Shown here piece by piece: positions 10,377-21,815 of a stretch of DNA of 64,000 nt (position 1 is its first letter; every line of letters starts with the position of its first letter). The position numbers were made by a program, and so were the translations under genes. Source of the DNA: Hypsibius dujardini (taxonomy: Eukaryota; Tardigrada; Eutardigrada; Parachela; Hypsibiidae); NCBI GenBank assembly GCA_001579985.1, contig LRSR01007938.1, forward strand, positions 1 to 64,000, written 5' to 3'. The notes below the pieces were generated by a model. The model saw only the letters and a program-made list of their open reading frames with translations. It was not told where the DNA came from and did no database searches.

Positions 10377-11138
10377 CTCTTGACACACACACATAAACAG
10401 ACAAATAACACACAAGGACAAAGATACATAGGACCTCGTCGCTTCGCTTCTCGGTCTGATTATTCACGTTTTTTCTTGCGTTAGTCATTTTACTACTCGA
10501 GGGCATTGATTGACCGAACAAATGCTCCATCCAAGGAGCTTACGTATCTCCTCCCATGCTAGTTAATAATTTTTGCGAATTTTTTCAAACCGAGACAAGG
10601 GGTACTTCACAGTTAAATGATCCAACGGCACGCATAAACAGCTGTGTTTTGTCAGTGCAAGACTCCAGCAATTTGGCCTTTTATGGCTACGCGAAATACT
10701 TCATAACCACAATAATGTCATTAAAACAATCGAACCATTTTTGCTTTTGAATGTCAATTTAAAATGACCAGATGGCCCTTAAAGTTTCAGTGACGTGAGT
10801 CACGTTATTTGAGAAGGCAATTCATTTATTTAGTCGCATAAAAGCCAATCATAAATTTCTGATACTATTAACGTTTTTTTGTCTAGCTTTCGGATTATTA
10901 GACACGCATCACCAATTCCATCTTCTGATTGCTTGTTTAAGCGGGTTCGGTTGGTGACTAACGGCTTGCGTATAAGACGGCGTAATATTTTTTCAGCGAC
11001 ATTCGAGAAATTACTGTTACTTCTCACAGTTGCATTCTCTCATAAGCGCAATTCTTCAGTCTCCTAAAGCATATTCATTGCGTTTTAGTCAACACCACCG
11101 GTTTACTCTTATCAGGTTCCAAGGGCCTCGACGGCCTC
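10377..11138. other. Upstream region of the ATPase gene, no exon recognised
   Basis: Mixed-composition DNA with short frames only. The promoter and any 5' UTR exon of the gene starting at 11139 should lie here. No TATA box or conserved motif stood out. Confidence 0.4.
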
Positions 11139-14100
11139 ATGGCGAACTTAGCCAGCGTATTCAAGTCGAAGAAGGCAAAGGTCAGTGTCACATACGAGCA
11201 TCATGTGCGTATCTGTTCAGTACATTTTGCTTGGGTTCCTCGCAGGAATGGTACGAGAAACGAAACTGCACTTACTACGATTACGGAGAGGAACCGATGG
11301 ATGCATACATCCTGGGATTCACCTTGCGAGTAGTTCAGGGAGTCTGCGCTGGAGCGGCTGGGGAGGGCGGCTGGCTTTGTGAACTCAAGCACGCAAACCA
11401 TAAGGATACAACATTGTGAGTAAAACAAAACATGATTATGCTTGCATCTGTTCGTTTTCAAGCGTGTGATGAATGAAGAAGATTTAGCTACAAAAATAAC
11501 GGTCGGAGGCAAAGCGAACATATGCCATAGCACGACTTGCAACGTGCAATGCCACTTTTATTATTTTCATAGCCTTAAATTACTTTTGAATAACTCATAA
11601 TTAGGTTACGGCTATATATAGTCTTTTTTATTTTCTTACGAGCACCGGCTTCCGTAATGTCACCAAGTTTCAAGCCGACATTGCTAATACTATCGGTATG
11701 CCAGCGCTTATCATCACGTCCATGGATACGAAGACACTTTCATCGCTCGTAGTTTGGAAAAACAACGAATTCAACGAGTATATGAACATCAATTTATGAT
11801 TCATTTAAGTAATTATAATGCATTAATTCGTTTGTTTATTCAAAGATACTGCAAAAAAAATAGGATCGCGCCGGATAAACTACCAGTGAAAAACCGTAAC
11901 TTGCAGAACGATGGCGTCTCCTATTGCTTCGGTCCAGCCAAATTCTACGAACGCAAGGACGGATCTGTAGTTAAGACAACGCCTGAGGCATCAGCTTACA
12001 TTTGGGTGCAGGCCAGGCTGTCCAATGTTGTGCCTCTGGAAACATACGACGGACCCGACACTTTCAACGTTTTAGAGGTGATCAGGTCTAAGTTAGAAGA
12101 AGATAGCATGTCAGAAGCCTTCATCAACTTTCTCCTTGTTTGTGGTAAGGATTTTGCTACCAAATTCCTGGGTATTGTATATTATGCAGTTCTCATATTA
12201 TACTATTTCTAAGGTCACACGACGATCCTGAATTTGCATTACAAGGACATGCTGAAATTGTTCAGTCATGTGCCCGCCTTGGTTGCCACTGGACCGTGAA
12301 GCACAGGAAAGACACTAGCGACAGAAATATCTGTTGCGTTTCTGGGATCCAACGCGGAGGGCATATGCGTCGTCCAAGACACGTCTATCACCGCGCTGAG
12401 AGATCGCGTTACGGATGACCACTTCCCTGTGGTGATTCACGATTGCAGCGAAGTTACGACACCTGCAACTGCGCTAACGGAATTGTTTGAGGGGAAAAAG
12501 GTCAAAAAGCATGAACGCGAACAAGCACCCGGAGCCACGTGTTCTTTCACGTGCAACGAAAAACAAATGGAGTACCTGCAAACTCGGTATATTCTATTAA
12601 TCTATTTGTGTTGCAGAAAACAACTGGCTGGAAATCAAGCCAATCAAATTTCGACATTTTTTAGGTTTGAAGCTTTGTCTCGAGCTGTGGTTATACCAAT
12701 GTTGACCCAGATGAAACCACCAACGGAGGAGCAGTTTGCTGATGTTCTTTACGGCAAGAAAGTCGCTTCTCGAAATTTTGATGCCCTTCTGGACGTCACC
12801 AACGCCGACAAAAACTTCCTGCAGAAACGCACATATTCTTTACGACAAAGGGTAACCGACGTACTAGTCAACGTGACAGACAGCCACCATCGCATTGCAG
12901 AGAACTACAGTATGGTTATTGCAGCCACCGAACTAGTAAGCGAGGCCATATATATTATGTAAATTGATCATATTAAGGTTTCAGCGCCCACATTTCCTAG
13001 CGTTTTGAATTTCTAACAGTTCCTTGAGAAAACTGGATATGCCGAATGGAAGAGCAAGGTCGAACCATTTGTACTGAAAAAACTTGTGCCAAATGCTGCA
13101 CCATACTACAAGTTCCGCACTCAAACTAAAGGTCAGATCTCATTTGGCCATGGGACAGTGGATGAAACGGAGACAATGGCCCTTGCCTCCCTGTTTTGTT
13201 CGGTCATTGAGGAATTACTGAAGGAAGACGAAAACAAGGTGCTGCATCTCAAAGTACCCTTCATCACTTTTTTACGACTTCAGTGTTATTCTAGGTATGG
13301 AAATGCGTTTCTTTTATGCCGCTGCGTGGCTTTGTGGTTGTACGAGAGCAGGAGTTCTTGCCAATGGCATCCCGCAAAAAAGAGAACTTCGGCGTCATTT
13401 TCGACAAAATGAAACAGCTCCCTGGGGTGGAGACCGGGCTTCAAGTTCGTTACAGCGATGAAATATCGAAACGCTCTACTGGCATACCAAAAGAACTCTT
13501 CACCATCAGTCAGATTCAGTTACTGAAAAATGATAGTCGTGCAGAAGGTAACGTGTCATGAAGCTACATTGTACCGCAAGAACATTCAATCCCTTGCCGA
13601 TTTCCGTTTTATTGCAGAAGCGGGAGACGAACCGATGCCTTTAATGGATAGATCTCCACAGATGTCTCCTTTCAAGTCTCTGACCCAATCTTCGGCAAGG
13701 CGCAGTCGATCCGTCGAGCCGTCCCGAGTGGCATCTTCGTCCTCACAAGGGGGTAGTCCCGAATTCGGAGGGTCTGTAAAACCGTACTTATTTCAAGAAA
13801 AACTGTTCACATATATTATCCGTTAAACATTTTTGAAATGTTGGGTGACGGCTAAGGGCATCACTTAGACGCAAAAGCAGTTTAACAACATCAAGACAAA
13901 CAAAATCTAAAAGTCGAATTCAAAGATTGTTATTTTTTGAAAACGACTGGTCTTTGCCATACATTTCTTTTTAGCACGACCAATCAGGGGCTTCATGTTT
14001 TGGTTTGCTTCAGGCAAACATTCAAATCGTAATCAATAGGAAACCCGATATGCGGCATATATGAATATTGTCAATAACACAAAGCTAAAATCAAATTTTG

Positions 14101-14859
14101 TTTGTTATGTTTTTAGCGCTCCATTGCTGATAATATTTCTGTTGAACCATGCAAAAATTAAAAAAACAGCACGTACCAAAACTCTGAAAACACTTACGGC
14201 TCATTGTATCCACTATGTAGAACGAACATTCCGAACGACACAAGACATCATCAGCACAAGAGTTAGTATTTTTTACTCCGTCACAGCCGCCACTGATGAG
14301 CCATTACTGATGCACTGTATGTTGCGTCACTACAGGATCATCGTAAAAATAAGTCGACACCAACCACTGTTCAGGAGCTGAGCAATTTAGTAGCAAGCAG
14401 TCCCGAACGAAGCGACAACTCAGATCTGGAAGACATAACGGAAGAAAGTGCTCCGGCTGTCTCAGCACGCAAACCAGCAGTTTCCACCACGAGAGCGGCA
14501 AAAGCTTTGAATTCCCAACCTAGATCTTCGAACGCTGGAGGCAGCTTTACTGTGACAAATAAAGGTAAAATAGAAGAAGTCATATCCGGAGTGATATCCG
14601 TATGAGGTATTTTTCTTTTGTAGTTGCAAATCCAGCCCCGCGCGGTCGAAAAACGGGTGAGGAGCAGCAGAATGAGAAGGAACCGAAGAAGCGGAAACCT
14701 GAATGTGGCGCTTGCAACGAGCAGAAGGACGAACCGACCTACCCATGCACCGCACGCAAAGAACGATTTCATCTGGAATGCCAGGATACCGACAACAAGC
14801 ACTGGCCAACTCGAACGAATGCTCGAGGCAGACGTTGCGTTTCCTGCCGCTCACTCTAA
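11139..14859 (+). CDS. P-loop ATPase with C-terminal PHD-like finger, 11 exons; in-frame TGA in Walker A
   Basis: Exons: 11139-11180, 11246-11415, 11643-11777, 11846-12144, 12214-12586, 12665-12935, 13020-13238, 13295-13547, 13618-13775, 14336-14564, 14624-14859. Every junction is GT-AG and phases agree, giving 794 codons. The N-terminal part is unknown (YCFGPAKFYERKDGS, YIWVQARLSNVVPLETYDGP). Around residue 235 the frame reads LVATGP, TGA, STGKTLATEI. This is GX4GKT with the stop at 12297-12299. PVVIHDCSE, about 45 residues on, fits Walker B. A Ser-rich linker follows, then a basic stretch and CGAC...YPC...HLEC...CVSC, a PHD/RING-like zinc finger missing one Cys. The single stop in an otherwise continuous 794-codon model suggests recent inactivation, a sequence error or recoding. 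The next gene (same strand, 727 bp away) is a CxC/KDZ-like gene, and the pair may form one mobile or co-functioning module. Domain calls are mine by eye. Confidence 0.75.
12297..12299 (+). other. In-frame TGA inside the Walker A motif
   Basis: The codon series is GGA CCG TGA AGC ACA GGA AAG ACA, so the stop sits at the third position of GPxSTGKT. TCA or TCT (Ser) would be one change away. Coding continues in the same frame for over 500 codons after it. Confidence 0.85.
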
Positions 14860-15585
14860 ACTCAAAGTTTAATTCACACGATCATCCTGAGATGTGGCAT
14901 TTGTATACATTGAATAATTTTTCCTTGTGCCGTTTTTTATCACGTGAGGCTCATTATTACCTGTTTCCCAATATGTGTTCCGATATGCCTGAAGTGTACT
15001 ACGTGTACCATGCCCTACTTTCTCCCTTTCGCAACAGTAAATTTTAACGTTATTCAGCTTTCTTCAAGATATCTGCGATGTATGAGATGTAAAGAAAGAA
15101 ATTAAATTGAAATGTGCAAGAATCATGCCATATTTGCCGCTGCTAGTCCATTAATAGTTTAGTGTTTGCGTCCAATCAAATAGCCATCCATCTTGCCAAG
15201 CACGCAGACAAGGCACTACATTTTCATAAGAGAAGCACATATCCAAATGAGTTCCTAAAAACAACTCATGAAAATGACGTTGCAACACATGGCAAATACA
15301 ATACTGACGTCAATGGGCGCAAAGGCTAATGGGGTCATTTCTGTGTGTTCTATTTGTCATCGTTAACTTCATGCCCGGTTATGGCAATACGCTTTGCAAA
15401 CAACGATTCATCATGATTTCTTAAGTGAGTCACAACTGTACAAGGAAAGCTTTCGTATTCACGTGGCATGCTGCTCTACAATAGTGAAACAACTAAAATT
15501 CGTGTGTCTTGTGAGCATTACACGCATCACATGCTATCGTTTTTCATTAACTGCTGTGACCCTTTTCTCAAAAAAAGGCTTGATT
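14860..15585. other. Spacer between the ATPase and CxC/KDZ genes
   Basis: AT-rich, with no exon recognised. It must contain the end of one transcript and the promoter of the next, unless both are made as one pre-mRNA. Confidence 0.4.
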
Positions 15586-18500
15586 ATGGAGAAGTCATTA
15601 GTCGACCTGTGCCGGAAGTACGGCTTTTACCGATTGACTCAGCTACGGAAAGTGTTTTGTTCTCTTCCGGAGTCATTACCACTTGCCACAGCACTGCAGG
15701 TAGGGACTCAATCTTTTGGTGAAATGCATCATCACGGTGGGGCATTATTGTAGAGAATGCTTTTGCATACACACAAGTTCTCAATTATTGTTACTTCTAG
15801 GCGCTCGCCACATCTCTGCAAATAACAGTCGAGGAGGCGAAGGTTCTGGTAGAGAATGCACGGATTGTCGCCCCAAAACTTCTTGAGAAATCGCAGCCAC
15901 AACAAGATGTGTTTTTTCTGTGCCCCCCCCCCCACTCGCGACCTGCCTTTTTGGATGCGGATACGATTCCGCAAGTAAGCGAGGAGATTCCAGGATCCTT
16001 GTCGCTCACAGAGACGCCATAGAGGTGAGCGAAAGTATACCATGAAAGTATTTGGCTTTCAGTTACCATATAAAGTCCCTTTTACGTGATTGTCCCAACG
16101 AATGCCGTTTTTCTGGCGGGATACATGAAGACAGCGCATATTTAGCATGATTTAACTATGGATTAAGGTTGTAAATCGTGCCGCAAGGGCAGCAATGGCT
16201 GGAATAGTCATCCAAGATATTAATTCTTTTGTCCATAAGATATGCGACCAGGTCAGATGCTATACGAACTTTGTAACTGCTGCGAAGAAAAGTCCAAAAT
16301 ATGCAAGAATATGCCGGAAGTTGGGCGGTATATTCGAAAAACCAATTCAATGGATAGAACAATATGCGGCCAACGGACGAACGGACGGTGTCATGTGTAA
16401 CGGAAGGACTAATGGACAACGGACGGAAAGACGGACAATAGCGTCGCTCGTTACTTGTCGATCCGCACATAGTCCGTCCATCCGTCCGTCGCCCGTCGGA
16501 CAACGGTTAAGCGGGCGAGCAACAGATGGGCAGGTAATGAGCGACCGGAGAACCGACACATGGCACCGGGCGGACGGACAATGCACGGCGGTTAGCAGAT
16601 TGAATGACCGACAGCTTACGCATGGTAGACAAACGGAGCGAAAACAGACGAATGGTCAACTGACAAACGAACGTGCTGCTGAATAACGGACGGAAGGGCA
16701 GTTCATAGGCAGATTAAATTAAAACAGACGGATCTTCATTAGGACATTACATTACGACATTACGACAGACCTTCATCTCGCGATAGACGGACAACTGTCG
16801 GGCGGACAACAGACTGACGGAAGAATGGATAATCGACGGACGGAGATAAAACGTACATACGGACGGGCATCGATGGAGCAATAAGGGAAATGTGAAAAAC
16901 TCGTAACTAGCTAACGGACAGGCACACAAAGGACGGACGGATAACAAACGGGTGGGTTGACAAGAAACAGAAAAGCAGTAACCCTCCTCCCGACAGCCGA
17001 CAAAGGGCGCTGGGACCAACGAATGACAGAAGGACTTACAACGGGTGGCTGGATAGAAGATAGGCTGGCGAACGGATGACGGTAGCATGAAGAGACAAAC
17101 TAATGGCTGGTTAAACAACCTACGAATGGACGAAAAGCGCACGTATATTATATATTAGATGGGTATACAGCGGAAGGGGGCCAAGGAGGGACGACCAACA
17201 TACAAACGGAAAACAGAAGGGCAATTGCACGGTGGGCGGTCGTACGGTCAAAGTATGAAGTATCGGAAAACGCAATAGCGGCGAGCGAACGGGTTAGAAA
17301 CGGACAATGAACGAATTGAGAACGGACGGACGAAACACGAATGCGACGGGTAGCTGAGGGATGGACAGCAGCGGACGGTCGAAATATAGGTTGGGGGTAA
17401 ATGGTTGATACCTACTTTGTCATTCCTATTACTTCTAGGAGTACAGTAATTGCAGCCTTTAACATAATGAATCACTAAAAATGTTCCTTATGAGCTGATT
17501 ATCTTCCGGAGAAGCCGTCTACTCTCTTGATTGCAAGTCATTCCTGACAATCTCTTCATGTACTACAGTGATTGTGTTGCTGGCCTTCCCGAATTACCGC
17601 ATTTCCCTAAAGAATAGTCCACCTCCCCAAGTTACCATGAAACATCCCAAAAAATTTTCCGCAGATCCCATGCACTTTCTGATTAACTGTCCCACTTCTG
17701 TACCGACATCCTGTCCTTCGGAAAGACCGTTCACCTCTGGTGCAGATTAGTCACCATCCGCAATGGTCGCATACATCTCAGACGAAACACCCACACTGCC
17801 ATCTTCTCCATAATGCTCTGGACAAACAACCACATTCCAGATTCACTGATACGTCTACCCACATGTTAAAAGATATCCTCCATCTCAGCCAACTGTTACT
17901 CCGTTAAACTGACAAATAAAGCATTTCTTCTCAGCCATGTCATCACACCGTCTATTGCCGGCCGTTAGATACTCTTTGTAACTTCCGCCATGTGTTTTAT
18001 AGTCGGCTCACCTTGTTTTTTTTCGAAGTCATAAAACAGCTGTTATTAAGCATCTCTTCTGAAATGTTGTTCCGCAGGTTACCGTGTACGACTTGGACCG
18101 GGAAGTTGGCCGAGGATACGAATATACGTTGAGATGTACCAGCTGCAAGGCTCGGTATGGCTACGCAACATACTACGACCCAAATACAAAGAAGCGACTG
18201 TTCTACAACGACTCCCGCGAACTATTGTGTGTAAATCGGTCGACTTACTGGACAAGGGCAGTTGCGGAATTGATGATCAATAACATGTAAGCAGTCTGAA
18301 TAATAAAGTTCACTAAAGTTCCGTGCCTGCTCTAATATAACTTTATAAACATAGTTTGCACTCACAAACCACATTCGAAGGATTTGCTGAAACCCTGAGA
18401 ACTACATTTGGATGGACCAAAAGTGAGTGATACAAGCTGGCTTGCTTGGATACAAGCGGGGGTAATTTCATATTTATAGAGAATGTTTGCAAACGTTATG

Positions 18501-21323
18501 CTTAAGTTGAACTATTTCAGTTGCAAATACCTGAGCCTTATTTGTATTTTTGGCAACTCGTTTCATCCGTAGGTTTTAACCGCAAAATGGTCTCCAATGC
18601 GTTTTATGCGCACGAAATCGAAACTGAACTAAAACAAGGAGGAGAACGATACGAATTTGCAACTGGAAAAATCAACTGCAAGGGCGTTAAACGGTTCATT
18701 GAAAACTTGCGCAAGGCGGAGATCTATCATCATAACTGCGGGACGGAAGGCCAGCAGCGGGGGTAATTTCATATTCATAGAGAATGTTTGCAAACGTTAT
18801 GCTTAAGTTGAACTATTTCAGCTGCAAATACCTGAGCGTTATGGATGGATTTTGGAAGCTCTGCCATCGCCACTGCCATATGCGGATGGAGGTATGTCAT
18901 TCTCACGTCAAATGACCGGCACGGACTCATTACCGAATTAGTAAATTACGATCCCTTATTTTAATAATTTTTTGAATCTTTTGCGGAGCTAAAAACTATC
19001 ACACACATGCCTTCTATCTTCCAATCTAGGGAATAATTTATGTATTTCTCAGCGTTTTCTCTCCTTGTGTCAGAATAGCCTAAAAAACATCAGCCTATCT
19101 TAAACTGAAACTTCAGCGTAATCCGGTTGCGGTCAATGAAACCCTCTATCCAAAATTTGAGATTGAACTAGAAAATATTTCTGGCACCATATTGACCCAA
19201 TATATAAAATTCAGAAACTATTAATTATAATTCAGAGTAGTGTACCGGGCACAAACTTCATTTCTGAAATAACTTTGAAGTTTATCAGTGGGCACACCGG
19301 CCAGCCGATGTTAACACATGACTACTCAAGGGTAAAACCTAGGGTAAAACCTAATCTTTTAGGGACTCTGGAAAATATTTTTCAAGATTTTTTTTGTGAC
19401 CGCAACCGAAATAGGGAAGATGGTTGGCTTTCAACGGTGTCCCAGACTCTCAGATTTTCCTTTGGTTATCTGACGATACGAAATTTTTTGCACTTTCGAA
19501 ACTTCATTAACATTTTATAACGTGTTTACGCTTTTGTTTTAAACCAGAATTCTTGCAATGAATGAGCTGCCATGTGCTGGAGTAGGTAGAGTCGACCTTG
19601 GAAGGAAGGGCATTTTTTGTGAGAGGTCTCATTATGAACCTCAACAGCCTTCCAATGTAACAAAATAATTCTCGTAGATTGTTGGATCCAAAATCTGCTT
19701 AAATATTTTTTGTTTACTTATGCTAAACTAATCCGTACGCATGCTAAAATATTTAAATCCGTTTTTCTTAGTATAATCAGGTGACAAAGATTTCGTAATG
19801 TGAATGGGTAGATATATCATGCGAAAATGGTGGCACGGGTGCAAAGAGGTGTCAAAATTTAACTGAATGCCTCTTTATTTTAGAGTTTCATAATTTTGGT
19901 TCCTGATACGACAACGTAGAAATAGAACGCACGTTCCATATTTCATTTTAATAGCCTTGCGTGTTCATAAGACATTTTGGAATGAAAATCTCCAATAAAT
20001 AACGCAATTTCTAGGACAACGGTTTACGTGACCTACCTTTACGAACCTCAGAATAGCTCATGTTCTAGTGATTCGGTTGAGCCAAAAAATATTTTTTAGT
20101 AGAGGATTGAATGCCATAATTAAAAAATTTTTGAAAACAGAATTCAGATGGAATGCACGTGCTTGAACACAGAAATGAAATCCGCACCAAATAAAAAAGC
20201 AAAATGACTATCCTAGATGTGGATAGAAGGAAAAAGCCCATTAATATGCGAAAAATCAAAACCTCAACAATGTACTTTTTAGAGATCCGTGGACATGCGG
20301 TATGTAAATCTACCCCCGGTTTGCGAAACCGAGCCCGCCAATGGTGTGCTCTACTGCAAGGAACATGTTGTAGAAGCAAAACGCCACGGATTACCGATAA
20401 CTAAAAATGATCTACTGGTGGCGGGGAAAAAACACGGACCATGCCGACAACAGCTATCTGACGAAAGTTTGAACATGTTTGAGGTCGAAATGGACCAAAT
20501 GACTGATCAAAAAGAACGAAAGAACGCCAACAACAAAATTTCTTGCCTGAGCAAAGTTGTGGTCGCCCCGTGGTGCAAAAAAAACTTAGGTCAACGCAAG
20601 AAAGTGGGCTCATGGAGTCGAGGCCTATTCGTTTTCGTGGACGGGTGTGGACATATTTCATCGCTTTCGCCATTATACCAGTAGGAATGAGAATTATTTT
20701 GCAATAATTATTACAATCATTAATCATCCGTTTCATTAATTTCAGAAGCGAATCAATGTCTCAAGTGTTTCTGATTGTTATGGACTGGCTGCAAAAACGA
20801 TGGAGCGGGATACCACTCGAGGAGTGGTCCAAATGTTTTCTTTTCTACGACAACATGTAAGACCCGATATTACAAAAGCATCAAACTATATGTATCATTA
20901 ATAAATTACAAATATATCCGTTTGCATAGGTGCAACTTCGCTCGTTTAAAAGCACTAAAAGAAGAACTCCCGCCATCCTTTGTCGAGCCATATCGATCAA
21001 TGTGGTCGCGTATCTCAAAAATCATAGATGGGTTTCACTTACAAAATCACCAACAAGAAAGTTGCAAGAGAGATTTTAACCCCAACCAGTTCGATGCTGT
21101 CCATCCGGAAATTCCCCATGCTAATACCATGGCTGCTGAACAAGCGTTTTCTTGGCTCACTAAGTACAAGAAACAAGTGAATGCCATGAGTAAGGAGAAT
21201 CAGATGTTTTTCCTTCATCGCATTATAACTCGTCGGAATCAGTATAATGCTGCTCGCTTGCATGCTGGAGAAACACCTATCGCTTATGGTCAGCGAAGTT
21301 ACTTGCAAAGAGCTGGATTCTAG
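15586..21323 (+). CDS. CxC cysteine-cluster / KDZ-transposase-like protein, 9 exons; frame slip at a C11 run
   Basis: Exons: 15586-15699, 15801-16024, 18078-18286, 18355-18422, 18573-18762, 18822-18891, 20283-20680, 20746-20856, 20930-21323. All junctions keep phase except that exon 2 needs one extra base, which falls in an 11-C run. With it the product is about 592 aa. Cysteine clusters: TCLFGCGYD in exon 2 and LRCTSCKARYGY in exon 3 (CxC5-like); GCKYLSVMDGFWKLC in exons 5-6; VCETEPANGVLYCKEH in exon 7 (CxC6-like). The C-terminal half has FVFVDGCGHISSLSPLY, YDNMC, ISKIIDGFHLQNH and NTMAAEQAFSWLTKYKK, which resemble conserved blocks of KDZ-superfamily transposases and their relatives. The Asp of YDN and the Glu of AAEQ are candidate catalytic acids (inference). 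It is either a KDZ-type transposase or a domesticated relative. Confidence 0.8.
15923..15933 (+). other. Run of 11 C at the frame slip in the CxC gene
   Basis: Read as given, the exon runs to a stop shortly after the run. With one more C the downstream frame gives a Pro run and then TCLFGCGYD, ends at ATA GAG before GTGAGC, and joins exon 3 in phase. Homopolymers of this length are frequent sites of both real slippage and assembly error. Confidence 0.75.
16370..17390. repeat. GACGGACG-rich degenerate simple repeat in intron 2 of the CxC gene
   Basis: About 1 kb in which ACGGACGG, ACGGACAA and related 8-bp variants recur at irregular spacing, with much higher GC than the neighbourhood. It opens long frames on both strands (for example 16195-16686 and 16747-17142), which I treat as false. 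It accounts for much of the 2.05 kb intron, far longer than the other introns of the gene. Confidence 0.75.
18459..18537 (+). repeat. Upstream copy of an exon-intron-exon duplication
   Basis: About 80 bp (from GCGGGGGTAATTTCATATT to TGCAAATACCTGAGC) matches 18758-18837 with three or four differences. The downstream copy contains the last bases of exon 5, all of intron 5 and the first bases of exon 6 of the CxC gene. The upstream copy lies inside intron 4. Confidence 0.9.
18758..18837 (+). repeat. Downstream (functional) copy of the duplicated intron segment
   Basis: Contains the used donor (GTAATT at 18763) and acceptor (TTTCAG ending 18821) of intron 5. Since the upstream copy has both splice sites too, it could act as a decoy donor or acceptor pair. 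Confidence 0.85.
18892..20282 (+). other. Long intron 6 of the CxC gene
   Basis: 1.39 kb between exons 6 and 7, AT-rich. I see no exon in it, although short frames exist (for example 19275-19520). No element was recognised. Confidence 0.5.
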
Positions 21324-21815
21324 AACGTATGCCGAATACCGGACACTACGTACCAATCTTTTGGCTTAACGCATATGTATCTCTCTGCTTTTCTGCTTTA
21401 ACACATTTTGCTGCAGTAGTGGAAAACGTAATTCGAAAGAAAATCGAACGCTAACGCAAGGAAGCTACTAGTTGTTTTTTTAGCATCGACACCCCCAATA
21501 CATTTTCTAAGCTATCAAACTAGTCGGCGGCGAAATAAAAACGTAACGGCGATTGAAAATAATTACCATATAGAGAGATATTCAAGTCATTCAATTCACC
21601 AAGATGGTGTGGAAATGCAAAAATGTCATGAAGTCAACCAGAAGGGCCCTGAGACGTTATGGAAACAGCTCCAATTTAGAACGAACAGAAAACTAAGTAT
21701 TACTCAGTATTCAAAGAGACAATTTTAGGTAAGAACAGGAACAAACGGGCCACATTAGTAACTAAATAAAGAGGGGTAACATGTGACAAAGTCAGCACAC
21801 TTACAACGCCAATAA
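21324..21815. other. 3' flank of the CxC gene
   Basis: No exon recognised. A possible polyadenylation signal AATAAA lies at about 21534, roughly 210 bp past the stop. Confidence 0.4.

Noticed and set aside
12589-12664. 26 extra residues (YILLIYLCC...) in ATPase exon 5
   Set aside because: The segment has a GTATAT donor and a TTTTAG acceptor, is 78 nt like other introns of this gene, and its removal leaves a phase-consistent, more protein-like sequence.
16156-17142. ORFs of 79-163 codons in the GACGGACG-rich tract, including one beginning MAGIVIQDINSF
   Set aside because: They depend on the simple repeat and lie inside an intron whose flanking exons join in phase. A weak acceptor near 16168 does not give an in-phase exon with a donor.
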